A DNA stretch of 64,000 nucleotides from Hungatella sp. UBA3147 (GCA_002365025.1 DEYX01000078.1:12221-76220), one strand, 5' to 3'; positions 24,248-32,748 are shown, numbered from the stretch's first letter. Numbers and translations are program-made. Notes: generated by a model from the sequence alone, not told the origin.

Positions 24248-24735
24248 ATAAACAAAATATACAAGACGAAAGAGTTATAGCACAACGCCGGAAAATAAAT
24301 AGTGAAGCGTACAGTATATTAATGATTGTACTTCTCGGTTCAATACTCGTACAACAATTTTTCCTAAATGCTCCATTTGAACAATATGCTGTTGAGGTTA
24401 TATGTTTTTTTGGTATATCCCTATATATGATAATACGGTATATGACCTTGGGGCTTGACATATACGGCGAAGGTAAACAGGCTAAAACCCTTCCTTTTGT
24501 GAACAGTTCAGTAGCCGGAATTGTAGTAACAACGATTAATGGTACTTTGAACTATACACAGTACGCAGAAAAATATAAGGAAGATGGTATAGGTTATTTT
24601 ATTGCCGTGTTGGCAGTTACTTTTATCAGTGCAACCATTTCAACTTTTATAGTAATGTCTTGCCTTAATTATCTGAACAAGAAAAAACAGGCAAAAATTC
24701 AAAAGCAGTTAGACGAAAAAGAACAGGACGAATAG
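24244..24735 (+). CDS. DUF6773-like membrane protein
   Basis: A 163-residue protein; ATG 24244 overlaps the stop of the regulator gene and follows GGGAGGAG. Four hydrophobic segments are seen (near 24-40, 50-66, 92-105, 118-140). The N-terminus has the basic stretch DERVIAQRRKINSEAY and the C-terminus a charged tail (KKKQAKIQKQLDEKEQDE). Such proteins are coupled to small XRE regulators in many Firmicutes. Function unknown. Confidence 0.75.
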   Translation: MNKQNIQDERVIAQRRKINSEAYSILMIVLLGSILVQQFFLNAPFEQYAVEVICFFGISLYMIIRYMTLGLDIYGEGKQAKTLPFVNSSVAGIVVTTINGTLNYTQYAEKYKEDGIGYFIAVLAVTFISATISTFIVMSCLNYLNKKKQAKIQKQLDEKEQDE

Positions 24736-24806
24736 CTTTGTCTTTCATTCGTTAATAAGTATTACCAGGTATTTCGCCTTATCCATATCATATGAATCCA
24801 TAAACT

Positions 24807-24838
24807 AGAAGCAAGATATATGCCTTGCTTCTTTTTTT
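24807..24838 (+). terminator. Terminator of the XRE-membrane protein operon
   Basis: AGAAGCAAG-ATATATGC-CTTGCTTCT followed by TTTTTT. The rest of 24736-25064 shows no gene. Confidence 0.85.
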
Positions 24839-25064
24839 GCAAAATTATAGACAGAAATTCAGACTGGGTTTTGTATCATGGTAGCCCGTAAATCAGGCCG
24901 TAATATAGGTTCCGTACATAAAACTTTAAATACTTTGTAAGACTGTATAAGGAAAACGGGACGACTGCGAACAGACGCCCCGGCCTCATACTGCGATTCA
25001 TTCTAAACAGCCAGCATTATCGTTTTATAGATACATGTTTATAAGGAGGTGTTTTTTAAACCTC

Positions 25065-26342
25065 TTAGGATATACCTAGGCCAGCACTGGCATAGCCCGC
25101 GATGGTGGCTGCTACATCGAGACCAGCAGTGACTTCTGCGGAGAATATTAAAAGCAACCTGGTTCCTGCGGTAACAGGAATATTCAGTCCGGTGGTGACA
25201 CCGCTGCTGATACTACCGATAGCAATTACTCCCGAGAGGGAAGGCGACAGGGTAACCACTGCGCCCGGCACAGCAACGAAGGTGTTGTTAGGTGTAGTGG
25301 ATTGGAACAACTGAGCAGTTACTGTTACTGTTGAACCAATCAGGCTGAGCGCAGTGCTAATGCTCAAATAACCGGCCAAGGAGGTAATAATCCCATTCCT
25401 GGGCATGGAGAATGCCAAGTTCGTCAACCCAAGTAGATTGACTGTTCCGCTGGCAGCGGAAATGCCGGGAAGGTTACTCCCAAATGCAACTGCACTGGAG
25501 GTGTTAAGCAATCCTCCGAGTACTGTGGCCAAGGTAACAGGTGTACCGGAAGCAAACGGAATAATTGCTCCATCGCCTGCTAAGCCAGTAGGCCCAGTGG
25601 GTCCTGTTGCACCGATAGGGCCAGTAGGCCCAGTATCACCAATAGGTCCAGTGGGTCCTGTTGCACCAATAGGTCCAGTAGGCCCGATGGGTCCTGTTGC
25701 GCCAATAGGCCCAGTAGGCCCAGTAGCACCGGTAAGTCCAATAGGCCCAGTATCACCAGTAGGCCCAGTGGGTCCCGTTGCGCCAATCGGCCCAATAGGC
25801 CCAGTAGCACCAATAGGTCCTGTAGCACCGATAGGGCCAGTAGGCCCGATGGGTCCCGTTGCGCCAATCGGCCCAATCGGCCCAGTAGCACCGGTAAGTC
25901 CAATAGGCCCGGTAGGCCCGGTGGGTCCAGTAGCGCCAATAGGTCCAGTAGGTCCAGTAGCGCCGGTAAGCCCTACAGGCCCAGTAGGCCCGGTGGGTCC
26001 AGTGGCGCCGGTAGGTCCGGTAGGCCCGGTTGCGCCAGTAAGTCCAATAGGCCCAATAGGCCCGGTGGGTCCAGTGGCGCCAATTGGTCCGGTAAGTCCA
26101 ATGGGTCCGGTAGGTCCAAAAGGTCCGGTGGGCCCAGTAGGGCCGGTAGGACCAGTTGGCCCAGTAGCACCAGTAGGACCAACAGGCCCTGGACAACCTC
26201 TAGGCCCAGTTGGTCCAGTAGTTCCTGGGCAGCCTTTTGGTCCTTGACAACCCCTAGGTCCAGTAGGCCCAGTAGGCCCTGTCAAGATACATCGACGACG
26301 ACAAGAACAATGATCATCATTAGACTCTATATAATTATTCAT
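25065..26342 (-). CDS. Collagen-like exosporium protein, BclA/BclB type
   Basis: A 425-residue protein. The N-terminus ([18 protein letters not shown]) is short and Cys-rich. Residues about 20-262 are Gly-X-Y triplets, nearly all [12 protein letters not shown]. The C-terminal 160 residues form a globular part ([20 protein letters not shown] to the end) like the C-terminal domain of Bacillus BclB and related clostridial proteins. Such proteins make hair-like filaments on the exosporium, with Thr residues glycosylated. The stretch is highly repetitive, so copy number may vary. The equally long open frame on the opposite strand is a shadow. Confidence 0.88.
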   Translation of the reverse strand: MNNYIESNDDHCSCRRRCILTGPTGPTGPRGCQGPKGCPGTTGPTGPRGCPGPVGPTGATGPTGPTGPTGPTGPFGPTGPIGLTGPIGATGPTGPIGPIGLTGATGPTGPTGATGPTGPTGPVGLTGATGPTGPIGATGPTGPTGPIGLTGATGPIGPIGATGPIGPTGPIGATGPIGATGPIGPIGATGPTGPTGDTGPIGLTGATGPTGPIGATGPIGPTGPIGATGPTGPIGDTGPTGPIGATGPTGPTGLAGDGAIIPFASGTPVTLATVLGGLLNTSSAVAFGSNLPGISAASGTVNLLGLTNLAFSMPRNGIITSLAGYLSISTALSLIGSTVTVTAQLFQSTTPNNTFVAVPGAVVTLSPSLSGVIAIGSISSGVTTGLNIPVTAGTRLLLIFSAEVTAGLDVAATIAGYASAGLGIS

Positions 26343-26623
26343 ATGGAATTTCCCTTCTATAATTATTTGCTTATATATGGAAACATTATAAAGAATTTAA
26401 TTCTTTATACCCATAGAATATGTCTGATTGTACATGTCTGTTAATTTATACCGGTAAGTACAATATACAAAAATTTCTAATAAAGTAGAAGAAGTTCATA
26501 TTCCAAGTCTGTATTATGGTTGGTACTTTTTAAGTAATTGATTGAGAAAATATATTAATTTTCTCAACCGGACTAAATTTAATCTTCAAAGATCGGAAGA
26601 CTTGGCAAAGGATCTTCTATGGT
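26343..26623. other. Upstream region of the collagen-like gene
   Basis: AT-rich, no gene seen. On the minus strand GAAGGGAAATTCC precedes the collagen-like gene start, and CATATATAA at about 26372-26380 (minus strand) is a near match to a mother-cell sigma -10. Confidence 0.35.
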
Positions 26624-26701
26624 TTAATATTCTCGGTATTCATAAACACCGATAAAGATAGCTCCTATAAAAGCCAAAATTAAAATAAATAGTCTTTTCA
26701 T
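26624..26701 (-). CDS. 25-residue single-helix membrane peptide
   Basis: On the minus strand an ATG at 26701 lies nine bases after GGAGG and encodes MKRLFILILAFIGAIFIGVY then EYREY. One membrane helix with a basic N-terminus and charged C-terminus. The ribosome site and the clean peptide suggest a real gene. It resembles other short membrane peptides of Firmicutes but is not assigned. Confidence 0.45.
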   Translation of the reverse strand: MKRLFILILAFIGAIFIGVYEYREY

Positions 26702-26838
26702 GATTATTTAACCTCCATAAATATTATGGTCTAAAAATGTAAAATGACAACCAAGATTTGAAAGGAAAATCTGATATAAGAATATAATAATCATGTAAAT
26801 TAGTTTTTGACGTATTAGCATACGTTAAAAATTTAATA

Positions 26839-26881
26839 TTGATAGTTAGTAAATATGATGATATTCTACTCTTGAAGATTA
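26839..26881 (+). promoter_or_regulatory. Promoter cassette, copy 1
   Basis: TTGATA (26839-26844), 17-bp spacer GTTAGTAAATATGATGA, TATTCT (26862-26867), then ACTCTTGAAGATTA. Nearly the same sequence, spacer and downstream part included, occurs at 30659 and 32119. Here it precedes an acetyltransferase remnant. Confidence 0.65.
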
Positions 26882-27011
26882 TTGTGCTGACCATACGCTA
26901 CATTTAAGCATAAGCATTACACTTGAATCTGCAATTGCATTGTACCGACATCCCGGATTTTTTGAAACATTTGGCAATGGTTTCTATGTAGAAATGGAAA
27001 AGAAGCTGTAA
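26874..27011 (+). pseudogene. GNAT acetyltransferase C-terminal remnant
   Basis: An open frame ending at TAA 27009-27011 reads SITLESAIALYRHPGFFETF, then GNGFYVEMEKKL. TLESAIALYR-x-x-GF is the last helix and strand of GNAT N-acetyltransferases. The rest of the gene is missing; the frame runs straight back into the promoter cassette, so a deletion probably joined the two. Confidence 0.55.
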
Positions 27012-27131
27012 TTTCAACTTGCACTTATGAGCCCGATATGAGCATAATCGGAATCCCGAAGATGTTCTCTTAATTTATAAAATGGGAATTTTAACAACTT
27101 ATTGGTATATATACTAGACAGGAGAAGGCTA

Positions 27132-28799
27132 ATGAAATCAAAACATAAAAAATTGTTCACTTTTTTCGTGCTGTTCACAGTACTGTTCATCCTGGGTGCA
27201 GTTCCAGTATTTGCGAAAGAGGATGCTATACCGTCCATTAACCTGGATGTCACTCTTCAGAGTGATGGCTCTGCGGTCATAACAGAGATCTGGGATGTTC
27301 GCGGTGTATCCAGCGGTACAGAATATTATAAGGCTCTGAATAACATGGATGGGATGAGCGTCCATTCACTTGCTGTATGGGATGAGTCCGGAGCTCAGTA
27401 CAAAACGCTGAGAGACTGGGACACAAAGCTCTCCAGAGAGGAAAAGTCCGGTACCTGCGGCCTCCTGAAAACTTCCAAAGGATATGAACTCTGCTGGGGC
27501 ATTGGCAGCTATGGCAACCATAAATATACCATCCAATATACCGTAGAGGGATTGGTAAAAGATTATGGCGACTATGCAGGATTCTATCATCAGTTTATAT
27601 CGGAGCTTTCAAGTGCTCCAGAATCCGCTTATATTAAAATCAGGATGGCGGATACACGTCTGACGTCAAACAATGCCCGCATCTGGGCCTATGGCTTTAC
27701 AGGAGAAGTTGAGATCGGGAGCGACGGCAGCCTTAATATTTTTTCTTCTGAAGCTTTAGAAGGAGGAGACTATGTAAATGTACTCTGCCGCTTTGAAAGA
27801 AGCTTGTTCCCACTGGCCTCTGCAGCGGACATGTCCTTTGAAAAGTTGCAGGAATCCGCAGAAAATAAAAACTCTGATACAGCTTTATATATCGTCCTTG
27901 CTGTTATAGGGGCAGTTATTGTTGTGTTAGCCCTTTTAATCCCCTTCTTTTCTTCACGATATAAACTGGTAGACGGCACAGCCGTTCGGCTTCCAGGAAA
28001 GAAACAATTAGATGCGAACTGGTCGGTTCCTTTTGACAGCAGCATTCCTGCGGTATATTCCGCAATGCTGCTGCTACGCAAGGGCATTTCCTGTGAGAAG
28101 CTTATGGGTGCGTATCTTATCCGCTGGCAGGAGGCGGGGTATATCCGCATAGAAGAGCGGGAAAATGAGCGATCTATAAAACGGTCTCAAGAAGAAGCTA
28201 TCGTGTTTAGCCGGGATAAAACACCGGACCAAGGGGTGGAGCGGTCGCTGTACGAAATCTTAATCGACGACACTGACCGTGACGGCATTCTTTGGACCTC
28301 GGGCATCGAAAAGAGAGCGGGAGAGCTTTATGAGAAACTTACTGCATGGGCGGAAGTAGTGAAAAGTGAAGGCGAAAAAGCATTAATCCGCTCAGGCGCA
28401 GCGGCAACGAACACAAAGGGCACTGTTCGGTTTACTGTATCGGGTTTTGATCAGGCTGTCAAACTGTTGAGCTTTAGGAAATATCTGATAGAAATGCGCA
28501 GTCAAAGTGAATACAGGTCAGTACCTGGAGAACTTTGGGGGGATTATCTTGTATTCGCTACCTTGTTTGACATTGGAGAGAATGTCCTTGAAAGCATGAA
28601 AGCCCTTGACCCCGCATATTTTGATACCTTCGCAGGCATGTACGGCTGCAACGCCTACAACATGAGATACCTTGTGATCATGACGAATCACATTTCGAGT
28701 GCTGCGACGCCAGCCAGTAACACGGACGGCATCAGCGGAGGCGCAAGTTCGGCCGGCGGTGGAGGTTTCTCAGGAGGAGGCGGTGGAGGCAGCCGGTAA
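27132..28799 (+). CDS. DUF2207 membrane protein
   Basis: A 555-residue protein; ATG 27132 lies after AGGAGAAGG, and the upstream in-frame ATG has no ribosome site. A signal peptide (KKLFTFFVLFTVLFILGAVP, then VFA) is followed by an extracellular beta domain with SINLDVTLQSDGSAVITEIW, a membrane helix at about 247-268 (YIVLAVIGAVIVVLALLIPF), a cytoplasmic part, and a Gly-rich tail GGGGFSGGGGGGSR. This order is characteristic of DUF2207 proteins. They are surface anchored and of unknown role. It appears to be a single-gene unit. Confidence 0.88.
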   Translation: MKSKHKKLFTFFVLFTVLFILGAVPVFAKEDAIPSINLDVTLQSDGSAVITEIWDVRGVSSGTEYYKALNNMDGMSVHSLAVWDESGAQYKTLRDWDTKLSREEKSGTCGLLKTSKGYELCWGIGSYGNHKYTIQYTVEGLVKDYGDYAGFYHQFISELSSAPESAYIKIRMADTRLTSNNARIWAYGFTGEVEIGSDGSLNIFSSEALEGGDYVNVLCRFERSLFPLASAADMSFEKLQESAENKNSDTALYIVLAVIGAVIVVLALLIPFFSSRYKLVDGTAVRLPGKKQLDANWSVPFDSSIPAVYSAMLLLRKGISCEKLMGAYLIRWQEAGYIRIEERENERSIKRSQEEAIVFSRDKTPDQGVERSLYEILIDDTDRDGILWTSGIEKRAGELYEKLTAWAEVVKSEGEKALIRSGAAATNTKGTVRFTVSGFDQAVKLLSFRKYLIEMRSQSEYRSVPGELWGDYLVFATLFDIGENVLESMKALDPAYFDTFAGMYGCNAYNMRYLVIMTNHISSAATPASNTDGISGGASSAGGGGFSGGGGGGSR

Positions 28800-28924
28800 T
28801 GGGCAGCTTTCACCATAAGCCCAGATCGATGGTATCATTCGTATTATGGAAGAATTTTTATAAAATCTTTGCTTGTTAATTAATGTATTATTAGATAAAG
28901 CCAGATTTATGGAGGAGTGGTAAA

Positions 28925-29437
28925 GTGGAACTTCATTTAGTAAAATTAGAAAAAAAATATAAAATGCATCTAAACGATATGATGGAAGAATGGTATGCCA
29001 CGGGAGAAAAAATTGTTCCTTTTGCAATCGCAATATCTGATTATCATGATTTTGATAACTATATTAATTGTTTGGATATCAACGTTGAAGAAAACGGATT
29101 TGTGCCATATTCCACTTTTTTTTGCTTAGATGTAGAAAGAGATTTGTTTGTTGGAGCTGTTAATATCAGGCATTATCTAAATGAATCTTTGTTATTGAAT
29201 GGTGGACATATCGGTGATGGCGTCAGACCTTCGGAAAGAAGAAAAGGGGTTGCAACTAAAATGATTGGTCTTGCCCTTGAGAAGTGCAAAAAGATTGGAA
29301 TAGATAAAGTTTTAATGGTATGTGATAAAAAGAATATAGGTTCTGCAAAAAGTATAGAGAATAATGGTGGTGTCCTGGAAAATGAAATTTTAGTGGATGG
29401 CATAGTGGAGCAAAGATTTTGGATCAGCATTGACTAA
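28925..29437 (+). CDS. GNAT-family N-acetyltransferase
   Basis: A 170-residue acetyltransferase with a GTG start after GGAGGAG. VGAVNIRHYLNESLLLNGGH, then GDGVRPSERRKGVATKMIGL contains the acetyl-CoA pyrophosphate loop RxxGVA. KVLMVCDKKNIGSAKSIENNG is the C-terminal strand-helix. It resembles general GNAT proteins of Firmicutes annotated as acting on unknown small molecules. Monocistronic with the terminator at 29461. Confidence 0.87.
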   Translation: MELHLVKLEKKYKMHLNDMMEEWYATGEKIVPFAIAISDYHDFDNYINCLDINVEENGFVPYSTFFCLDVERDLFVGAVNIRHYLNESLLLNGGHIGDGVRPSERRKGVATKMIGLALEKCKKIGIDKVLMVCDKKNIGSAKSIENNGGVLENEILVDGIVEQRFWISID

Positions 29438-29460
29438 ATTCCAATTAAATTATAATAATC

Positions 29461-29497
29461 AACTACTAACTATCAGTATTAGGCTGGTAGTTTTTTA
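29461..29497 (+). terminator. Terminator of the GNAT gene
   Basis: AACTACTAACTA pairs with TAGGCTGGTAGTT (one bulge) around the loop TCAGTAT, followed by TTTTTT. The same loop and a related stem occur at 32716-32748. Confidence 0.7.
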
Positions 29498-29565
29498 TTG
29501 TTTTAAATAAGGTAAACTGAAATTTGACGGAAACACAGATTGAAAGGTGTCATTGCTTTTTACGT

Positions 29566-29593
29566 AAAAAGCACTCCAAAAGTTATGGAGTGC
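29566..29593 (-). terminator. Terminator of the 29607-29897 gene
   Basis: On the minus strand GCACTCC-ATAACTTTT-GGAGTGC followed by TTTTTACG, 14 bp after the stop. Confidence 0.8.
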
Positions 29594-29606
29594 AGAATGA
29601 GATGAG

Positions 29607-29897
29607 TCAATGGGTTATAAATTGAACCCTACCAACATTAAAATACCAATTAGGTATAACGTCCTTTTTAGCTGGAATCGCTTTGTAACCTGCTTTGACC
29701 ATAGCTTCCATGAAGCATTGTGAAGTGATTTGGTGCCCCATATCATCCCCTGTTAAGCGGTTGTAGCGCACTTTCAGACCATAAGCAGTCTGCTGATAGT
29801 TAATGCTTGGAATCATCTTATAGTTAAAAATAATGTGATCGATCAGAATATCCTGATCAGGAATAGATAAGTCAGAAAAATGATTAGCCTTTTTCAT
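29607..29897 (-). CDS. Hypothetical 96-residue protein
   Basis: A 96-residue soluble protein starting seven bases after AAGGAGACG. It begins MKKANHFSDLSIPDQDILID and includes GLKVRYNRLTGDDMGHQITS, then CFMEAMVKAGYKAIP. No signal peptide or membrane segment. The family is not recognised by me. Strong ribosome site and own terminator support a real gene. Confidence 0.65.
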   Translation of the reverse strand: MKKANHFSDLSIPDQDILIDHIIFNYKMIPSINYQQTAYGLKVRYNRLTGDDMGHQITSQCFMEAMVKAGYKAIPAKKDVIPNWYFNVGRVQFITH

Positions 29898-30064
29898 GGA
29901 ACGTCTCCTTTCGTCTATACTAAGTTCTGGCGTAAGCCTACAAATAAATTATATGAGAAAAGTAAAAAGATATGTCAAAATAATTGAAAAAACTGCCACA
30001 CGGCACCAAAGGAGGAATGCAACCTTATACGAACCAATAAACTGTTATTGTTTGGAGGATAAAA

Positions 30065-30103
30065 AACTCCCTGCAAGCTTTGCTTACAAGGAGTGCTTTT
30101 TAA
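30065..30103. terminator. Bidirectional terminator after the secreted Gly-rich protein gene
   Basis: AAAACTCC-C-TG-C-AAGC pairs with GCTT-A-CA-A-GGAGT-GC-TTTT. On the minus strand it lies 23 bp after the stop of the gene at 30126. Confidence 0.7.
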
Positions 30104-30125
30104 TTTCTCGTTTGTTTGTCAGGGG

Positions 30126-30458
30126 TTATCTTCCGCAACCACGACCGCCGAGGCCTCTTCCTCCAAAGCTGCCCCCGTTTGCCACACAGTAATCGAACAT
30201 TTCTACATAATATCCTCTGTCAGCAGAAGCAATATCGCCGTCTGCGATCGCCTTGTCGAGATTGGCCTCAAAATCTTCTTGGCTTAAAAAGTTTCCGTTT
30301 TCATCTCTCATCAGGTCATACCCTAAGCCACCGCAAGCAGCGCCATAGGCGGAAGCCCCTGTTTTATACTGTGCATTTGCAGGCGCTGCAAATGCCGCTG
30401 TTGCCATAGACAGTGCCAATACTACTACTGACACGAGTGAAATTAGTTTCTTCCTCAT
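30126..30458 (-). CDS. Small secreted Gly-rich protein
   Basis: A 110-residue protein. ATG 30458 is chosen, seven bases after AAAGAGG, because it opens a signal peptide (MRKKLISLVSVVVLALSMAT, then AAFA, cleavage before APAN). The mature part has a YGAACGGLGYDLMRDENGNF segment, an acidic helix QEDFEANLDKAIADGD, a Cys in FDYCVANGG and ends in GGRGLGGRGCGR. Two or three Cys could form a disulfide. Family not recognised; the middle resembles a metal-binding loop (DENGNFLSQED). Confidence 0.7.
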   Translation of the reverse strand: MRKKLISLVSVVVLALSMATAAFAAPANAQYKTGASAYGAACGGLGYDLMRDENGNFLSQEDFEANLDKAIADGDIASADRGYYVEMFDYCVANGGSFGGRGLGGRGCGR

Positions 30459-30658
30459 ATTAAATACCTCTTTCTTTATACATTTGCATTTAACTTGCAT
30501 ACATAAAGGATAATGTTATAATGTGTAGATAGTATGGAGAAATTGTAGCAAATTAAACTATTTTGAGAAGAATGTCATCAAACAGTAAAACAGAGATCGT
30601 GTGTAATGGTGATAAATATTTAGGATTTAATGTATTAGAGTACATTGAGAACTTAATA

Positions 30659-30701
30659 TTGATAGTTAGTAAGTATAGTGATATTCTACTTATGAAGATT
30701 A
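30659..30701 (+). promoter_or_regulatory. Promoter cassette, copy 2
   Basis: TTGATA (30659-30664), spacer GTTAGTAAGTATAGTGA, TATTCT (30682-30687), then ACTTATGAAGATTA, 69 bp before the acetyltransferase gene. Homologous to the sequences at 26839 and 32119 over nearly 50 bp. Confidence 0.7.
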
Positions 30702-30755
30702 CTTACAAAAAATTGAAATACAAATCTAGATTTTATATGGGAGAGAGTAAATAAA

Positions 30756-31226
30756 ATGATTATGGTTACAACAGATAGAATGTTGATCTTCCCGATTTCT
30801 AATAAAGAGATGGAAATGAAGGTTCGGGAAGAAACGGATGAGGAAATGAAGCAAGCATATTCTGAAATGCTTGCTGGTTGCAGAGAAAAACCTGACCAGC
30901 GAATTTGGTATGCAATATGGATAATGCAGCTAAAAAACAGCAAACAGATAGTTGGTGACTTGTGCTTTAAAGGTCTGAATGATAATGGGAGTGTTGAAAT
31001 AGGTTACGGGATCAAAAAGGAATATGAGGGTAAGGGACTGATGACGGAAGCGGTTACTGCTATGGCTAAATGGGCAAGCAACCAGACTGGTGTATCCTAT
31101 GTGGAAGCAGAAACAGATCCTAATAATGTTGCATCTCAAAGAGTTCTCCAAAAAGCGGGATTTTTAGTCAATGGTGAAATAGGGGAAGAAGGTCCAAGGT
31201 TTACGTGGAAGAATGACAAAAACTGA
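30756..31226 (+). CDS. GNAT acetyltransferase, RimJ/RimL type
   Basis: A 156-residue acetyltransferase after GGGAGAG. It begins with MIMVTTDRMLIFPISNKEME and contains IVGDLCFKGLNDNGSVEIGY, then GIKKEYEGKGLMTEAVTAMA, the acetyl-CoA loop of RimJ/RimL-like members, and ETDPNNVASQRVLQKAGF. The substrate is not known; related proteins acetylate ribosomal proteins, antibiotics or small amines. It is transcribed from the promoter cassette copy 2. Confidence 0.88.
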   Translation: MIMVTTDRMLIFPISNKEMEMKVREETDEEMKQAYSEMLAGCREKPDQRIWYAIWIMQLKNSKQIVGDLCFKGLNDNGSVEIGYGIKKEYEGKGLMTEAVTAMAKWASNQTGVSYVEAETDPNNVASQRVLQKAGFLVNGEIGEEGPRFTWKNDKN

Positions 31227-31241
31227 TTTAGCGATAAGATT

Positions 31242-31382
31242 ATGAGCATGACCTTATTCACCTGGTATCCGCAACACCGATAGACAAAAGCAGCTATGCA
31301 GATTCTTAACAAGGATGCTTTTTCCAATGAATTAATCAAAGAGATTTGCGAATTGTTGAAGCAAAACATTGTAAGTAAATAA
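31242..31382 (+). pseudogene. Short gene remnant with in-frame TAG
   Basis: From ATG 31242 the frame reads MSMTLFTWYPQHR, TAG, then TKAAMQILNKDAFSNELIKE and ICELLKQNIVSK, ending at TAA 31380-31382. The second part looks like a real C-terminal helix pair. The family is not recognised. No ribosome site is present, so this is likely debris. Confidence 0.3.
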
Positions 31383-31512
31383 CCTCATCTTTATCTCCTA
31401 AAGTTCAAAGTATAAGCATACCCGGAGATTGGTGGAATATCATAAATTTCAACTCAGTAAATCATGGGCTACAAACAAATTTAGTAGTCTTTTTATTTTG
31501 AAATATATAAAA

Positions 31513-31881
31513 TTATATAAAAATGGCCTTAATTATTAACCATAAAATTAACAACCAAATGGTAAGTATAGGTAAAGCATAATACCATTTCCTGGCTAGG
31601 TTTTTTTGTGAAATATTCTGGGCTTCAATTCTACATTTCTCATAGGTTTCTTTCGGTATGAATTTAATTGTAAGAGAAATTAATGCAGGAAGTAGAATGA
31701 TATCATCAACATATCCCAATACAGGAATAAAATCCGGAATAAGATCTACCGGAGATAGTGCATAAAGGATAGTTAATCCAGCAAAAATTTTTGCTATAAT
31801 GGGCGTTTCAGAACTCTTTAGAGCTAAGAATAATGCGGGAATATCAGTTTTTAGTTTTAGTGCTCTTTCTTTTAAATTCAT
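31513..31881 (-). CDS. YkvA family (DUF1232) protein
   Basis: A 122-residue protein. Residues about 28-70 are the DUF1232 core: IIAKIFAGLTILYALSPVDL, then IPDFIPVLGYVDDIILLPAL, with the SPVDLIPDFIP signature. A hydrophobic helix at the C-terminus (YALPILTIWLLILWLIIKAI) probably anchors it in the membrane. Function unknown; related proteins are widespread in bacteria. Single gene on the minus strand. Confidence 0.88.
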   Translation of the reverse strand: MNLKERALKLKTDIPALFLALKSSETPIIAKIFAGLTILYALSPVDLIPDFIPVLGYVDDIILLPALISLTIKFIPKETYEKCRIEAQNISQKNLARKWYYALPILTIWLLILWLIIKAIFI

Positions 31882-32118
31882 TAAGGCATTCCTTTACTTA
31901 TATTCATTATTTATTTGCTTACCTTACTATGCCATAAGTATCTAAAAAAATCAATATATCAAACGGATATTGAATGGAGGTTAAGTGATGTTTACAGCGG
32001 GAGAAGCAAGGGGAATTGCTGTTGATTCTTAAAGTGATGATTGCATGGGGGGGAGCAAATATCTGATACGATTGTAAAATTATTATTTAAAGTATTGCCG
32101 CACATTATAAAATTAATA
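31882..32118. other. Intergenic stretch before msrA promoter
   Basis: No intact gene. A short open frame MFTAGEARGIAVDS near 31988 with AGGTTAAGTG upstream may be debris. Confidence 0.35.
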
Positions 32119-32162
32119 TTGATAGTTAGTAAGTATGGTGGTATTCTACTCATGAAGGTTAA
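32119..32162 (+). promoter_or_regulatory. Promoter cassette, copy 3 (msrA promoter)
   Basis: TTGATA (32119-32124), spacer GTTAGTAAGTATGGTGG, TATTCT (32142-32147), then ACTCATGAAGGTTA. It lies 42 bp before msrA. Spacer and downstream bases match copies 1 and 2. Confidence 0.7.
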
Positions 32163-32189
32163 TTTGACGAATGAAAACAGGTGAATACT

Positions 32190-32663
32190 ATGGTTGAAAC
32201 AATATATTTTGCCGGTGGCTGCCTATGGGGTGTACAAGCATTTATCAAAACACTAAAAGGAGTTATTAATACTCAAGCAGGACGAGCAAATGGTTATTCA
32301 AATACTCTCGAAGGCGAATATGATGATTATGCTGAATGCGTAAAAACAGAATTTGACCCTGAAATTGTAACTGTTACACAACTAATGGATTATTTTTTTG
32401 AGATTATAGATCCTTACAGTGTGAATAAGCAAGGTAATGATGTTGGAAAAAAATACCGCACAGGTGTATATAGTAAAGTGCCTCAACATTTGGAAGATGC
32501 CAAGAATTATATAACAGAAAGAGCTGATAGGGACAAAATTGTGGTGGAAGTTCTGCCATTAATGAATTACGTTAAAAGTGCAGATGAACATCAGGATAGA
32601 TTAGATAGGTGCCCGAATGACTATTGTCATATTCCTAAAGATTTATTACACAAATATTCATAA
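32190..32663 (+). CDS. msrA: Peptide-methionine (S)-S-oxide reductase
   Basis: A 157-residue MsrA. ATG 32190 is preferred to the GTG at 32181, because the latter overlaps the only ribosome-site-like AGGTG. The active site is FAGGCLWGVQAF (Cys near residue 10; Leu replaces the usual Phe of GCFWG). Other family motifs are RANGYSNTLEGEYDDYAECV and IDPYSVNKQGNDVGKKYRTG. C-terminal Cys residues (RCPNDYCHI) could resolve the sulfenic acid. The enzyme repairs oxidised Met residues with thioredoxin. It is expressed from the third promoter cassette. Confidence 0.93.
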   Translation: MVETIYFAGGCLWGVQAFIKTLKGVINTQAGRANGYSNTLEGEYDDYAECVKTEFDPEIVTVTQLMDYFFEIIDPYSVNKQGNDVGKKYRTGVYSKVPQHLEDAKNYITERADRDKIVVEVLPLMNYVKSADEHQDRLDRCPNDYCHIPKDLLHKYS

Positions 32664-32715
32664 CTCACTGTTATGAGTATAATATGAAGCCGGAAAAATC
32701 AAATATAAAGAAGAC

Positions 32716-32748
32716 TACTAGCTATCAGTATTTAGCTGGTAATTTTTT
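32716..32748 (+). terminator. Terminator of msrA
   Basis: TACTAGCTA pairs with TAGCTGGTA around TCAGTATT, followed by ATTTTTT. Stem and loop resemble the terminator at 29461. Confidence 0.7.

Noticed and set aside
25405..26247. Plus-strand open frame of 280 codons made of Gly-Pro-Val repeats
   Set aside because: It is the antisense of the collagen-like gene; triplet repeats keep this frame open. It lacks a ribosome site and a sensible N-terminus.
30563..30754. 63-codon plus frame covering promoter cassette copy 2
   Set aside because: The part covering the cassette is a promoter shared with two other sites where the frame is not kept, so it is not protein coding.
32181..32189. GTG as start of msrA
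   Set aside because: It would overlap its own ribosome site; ATG 32190 has better spacing and the usual MsrA N-terminal length.
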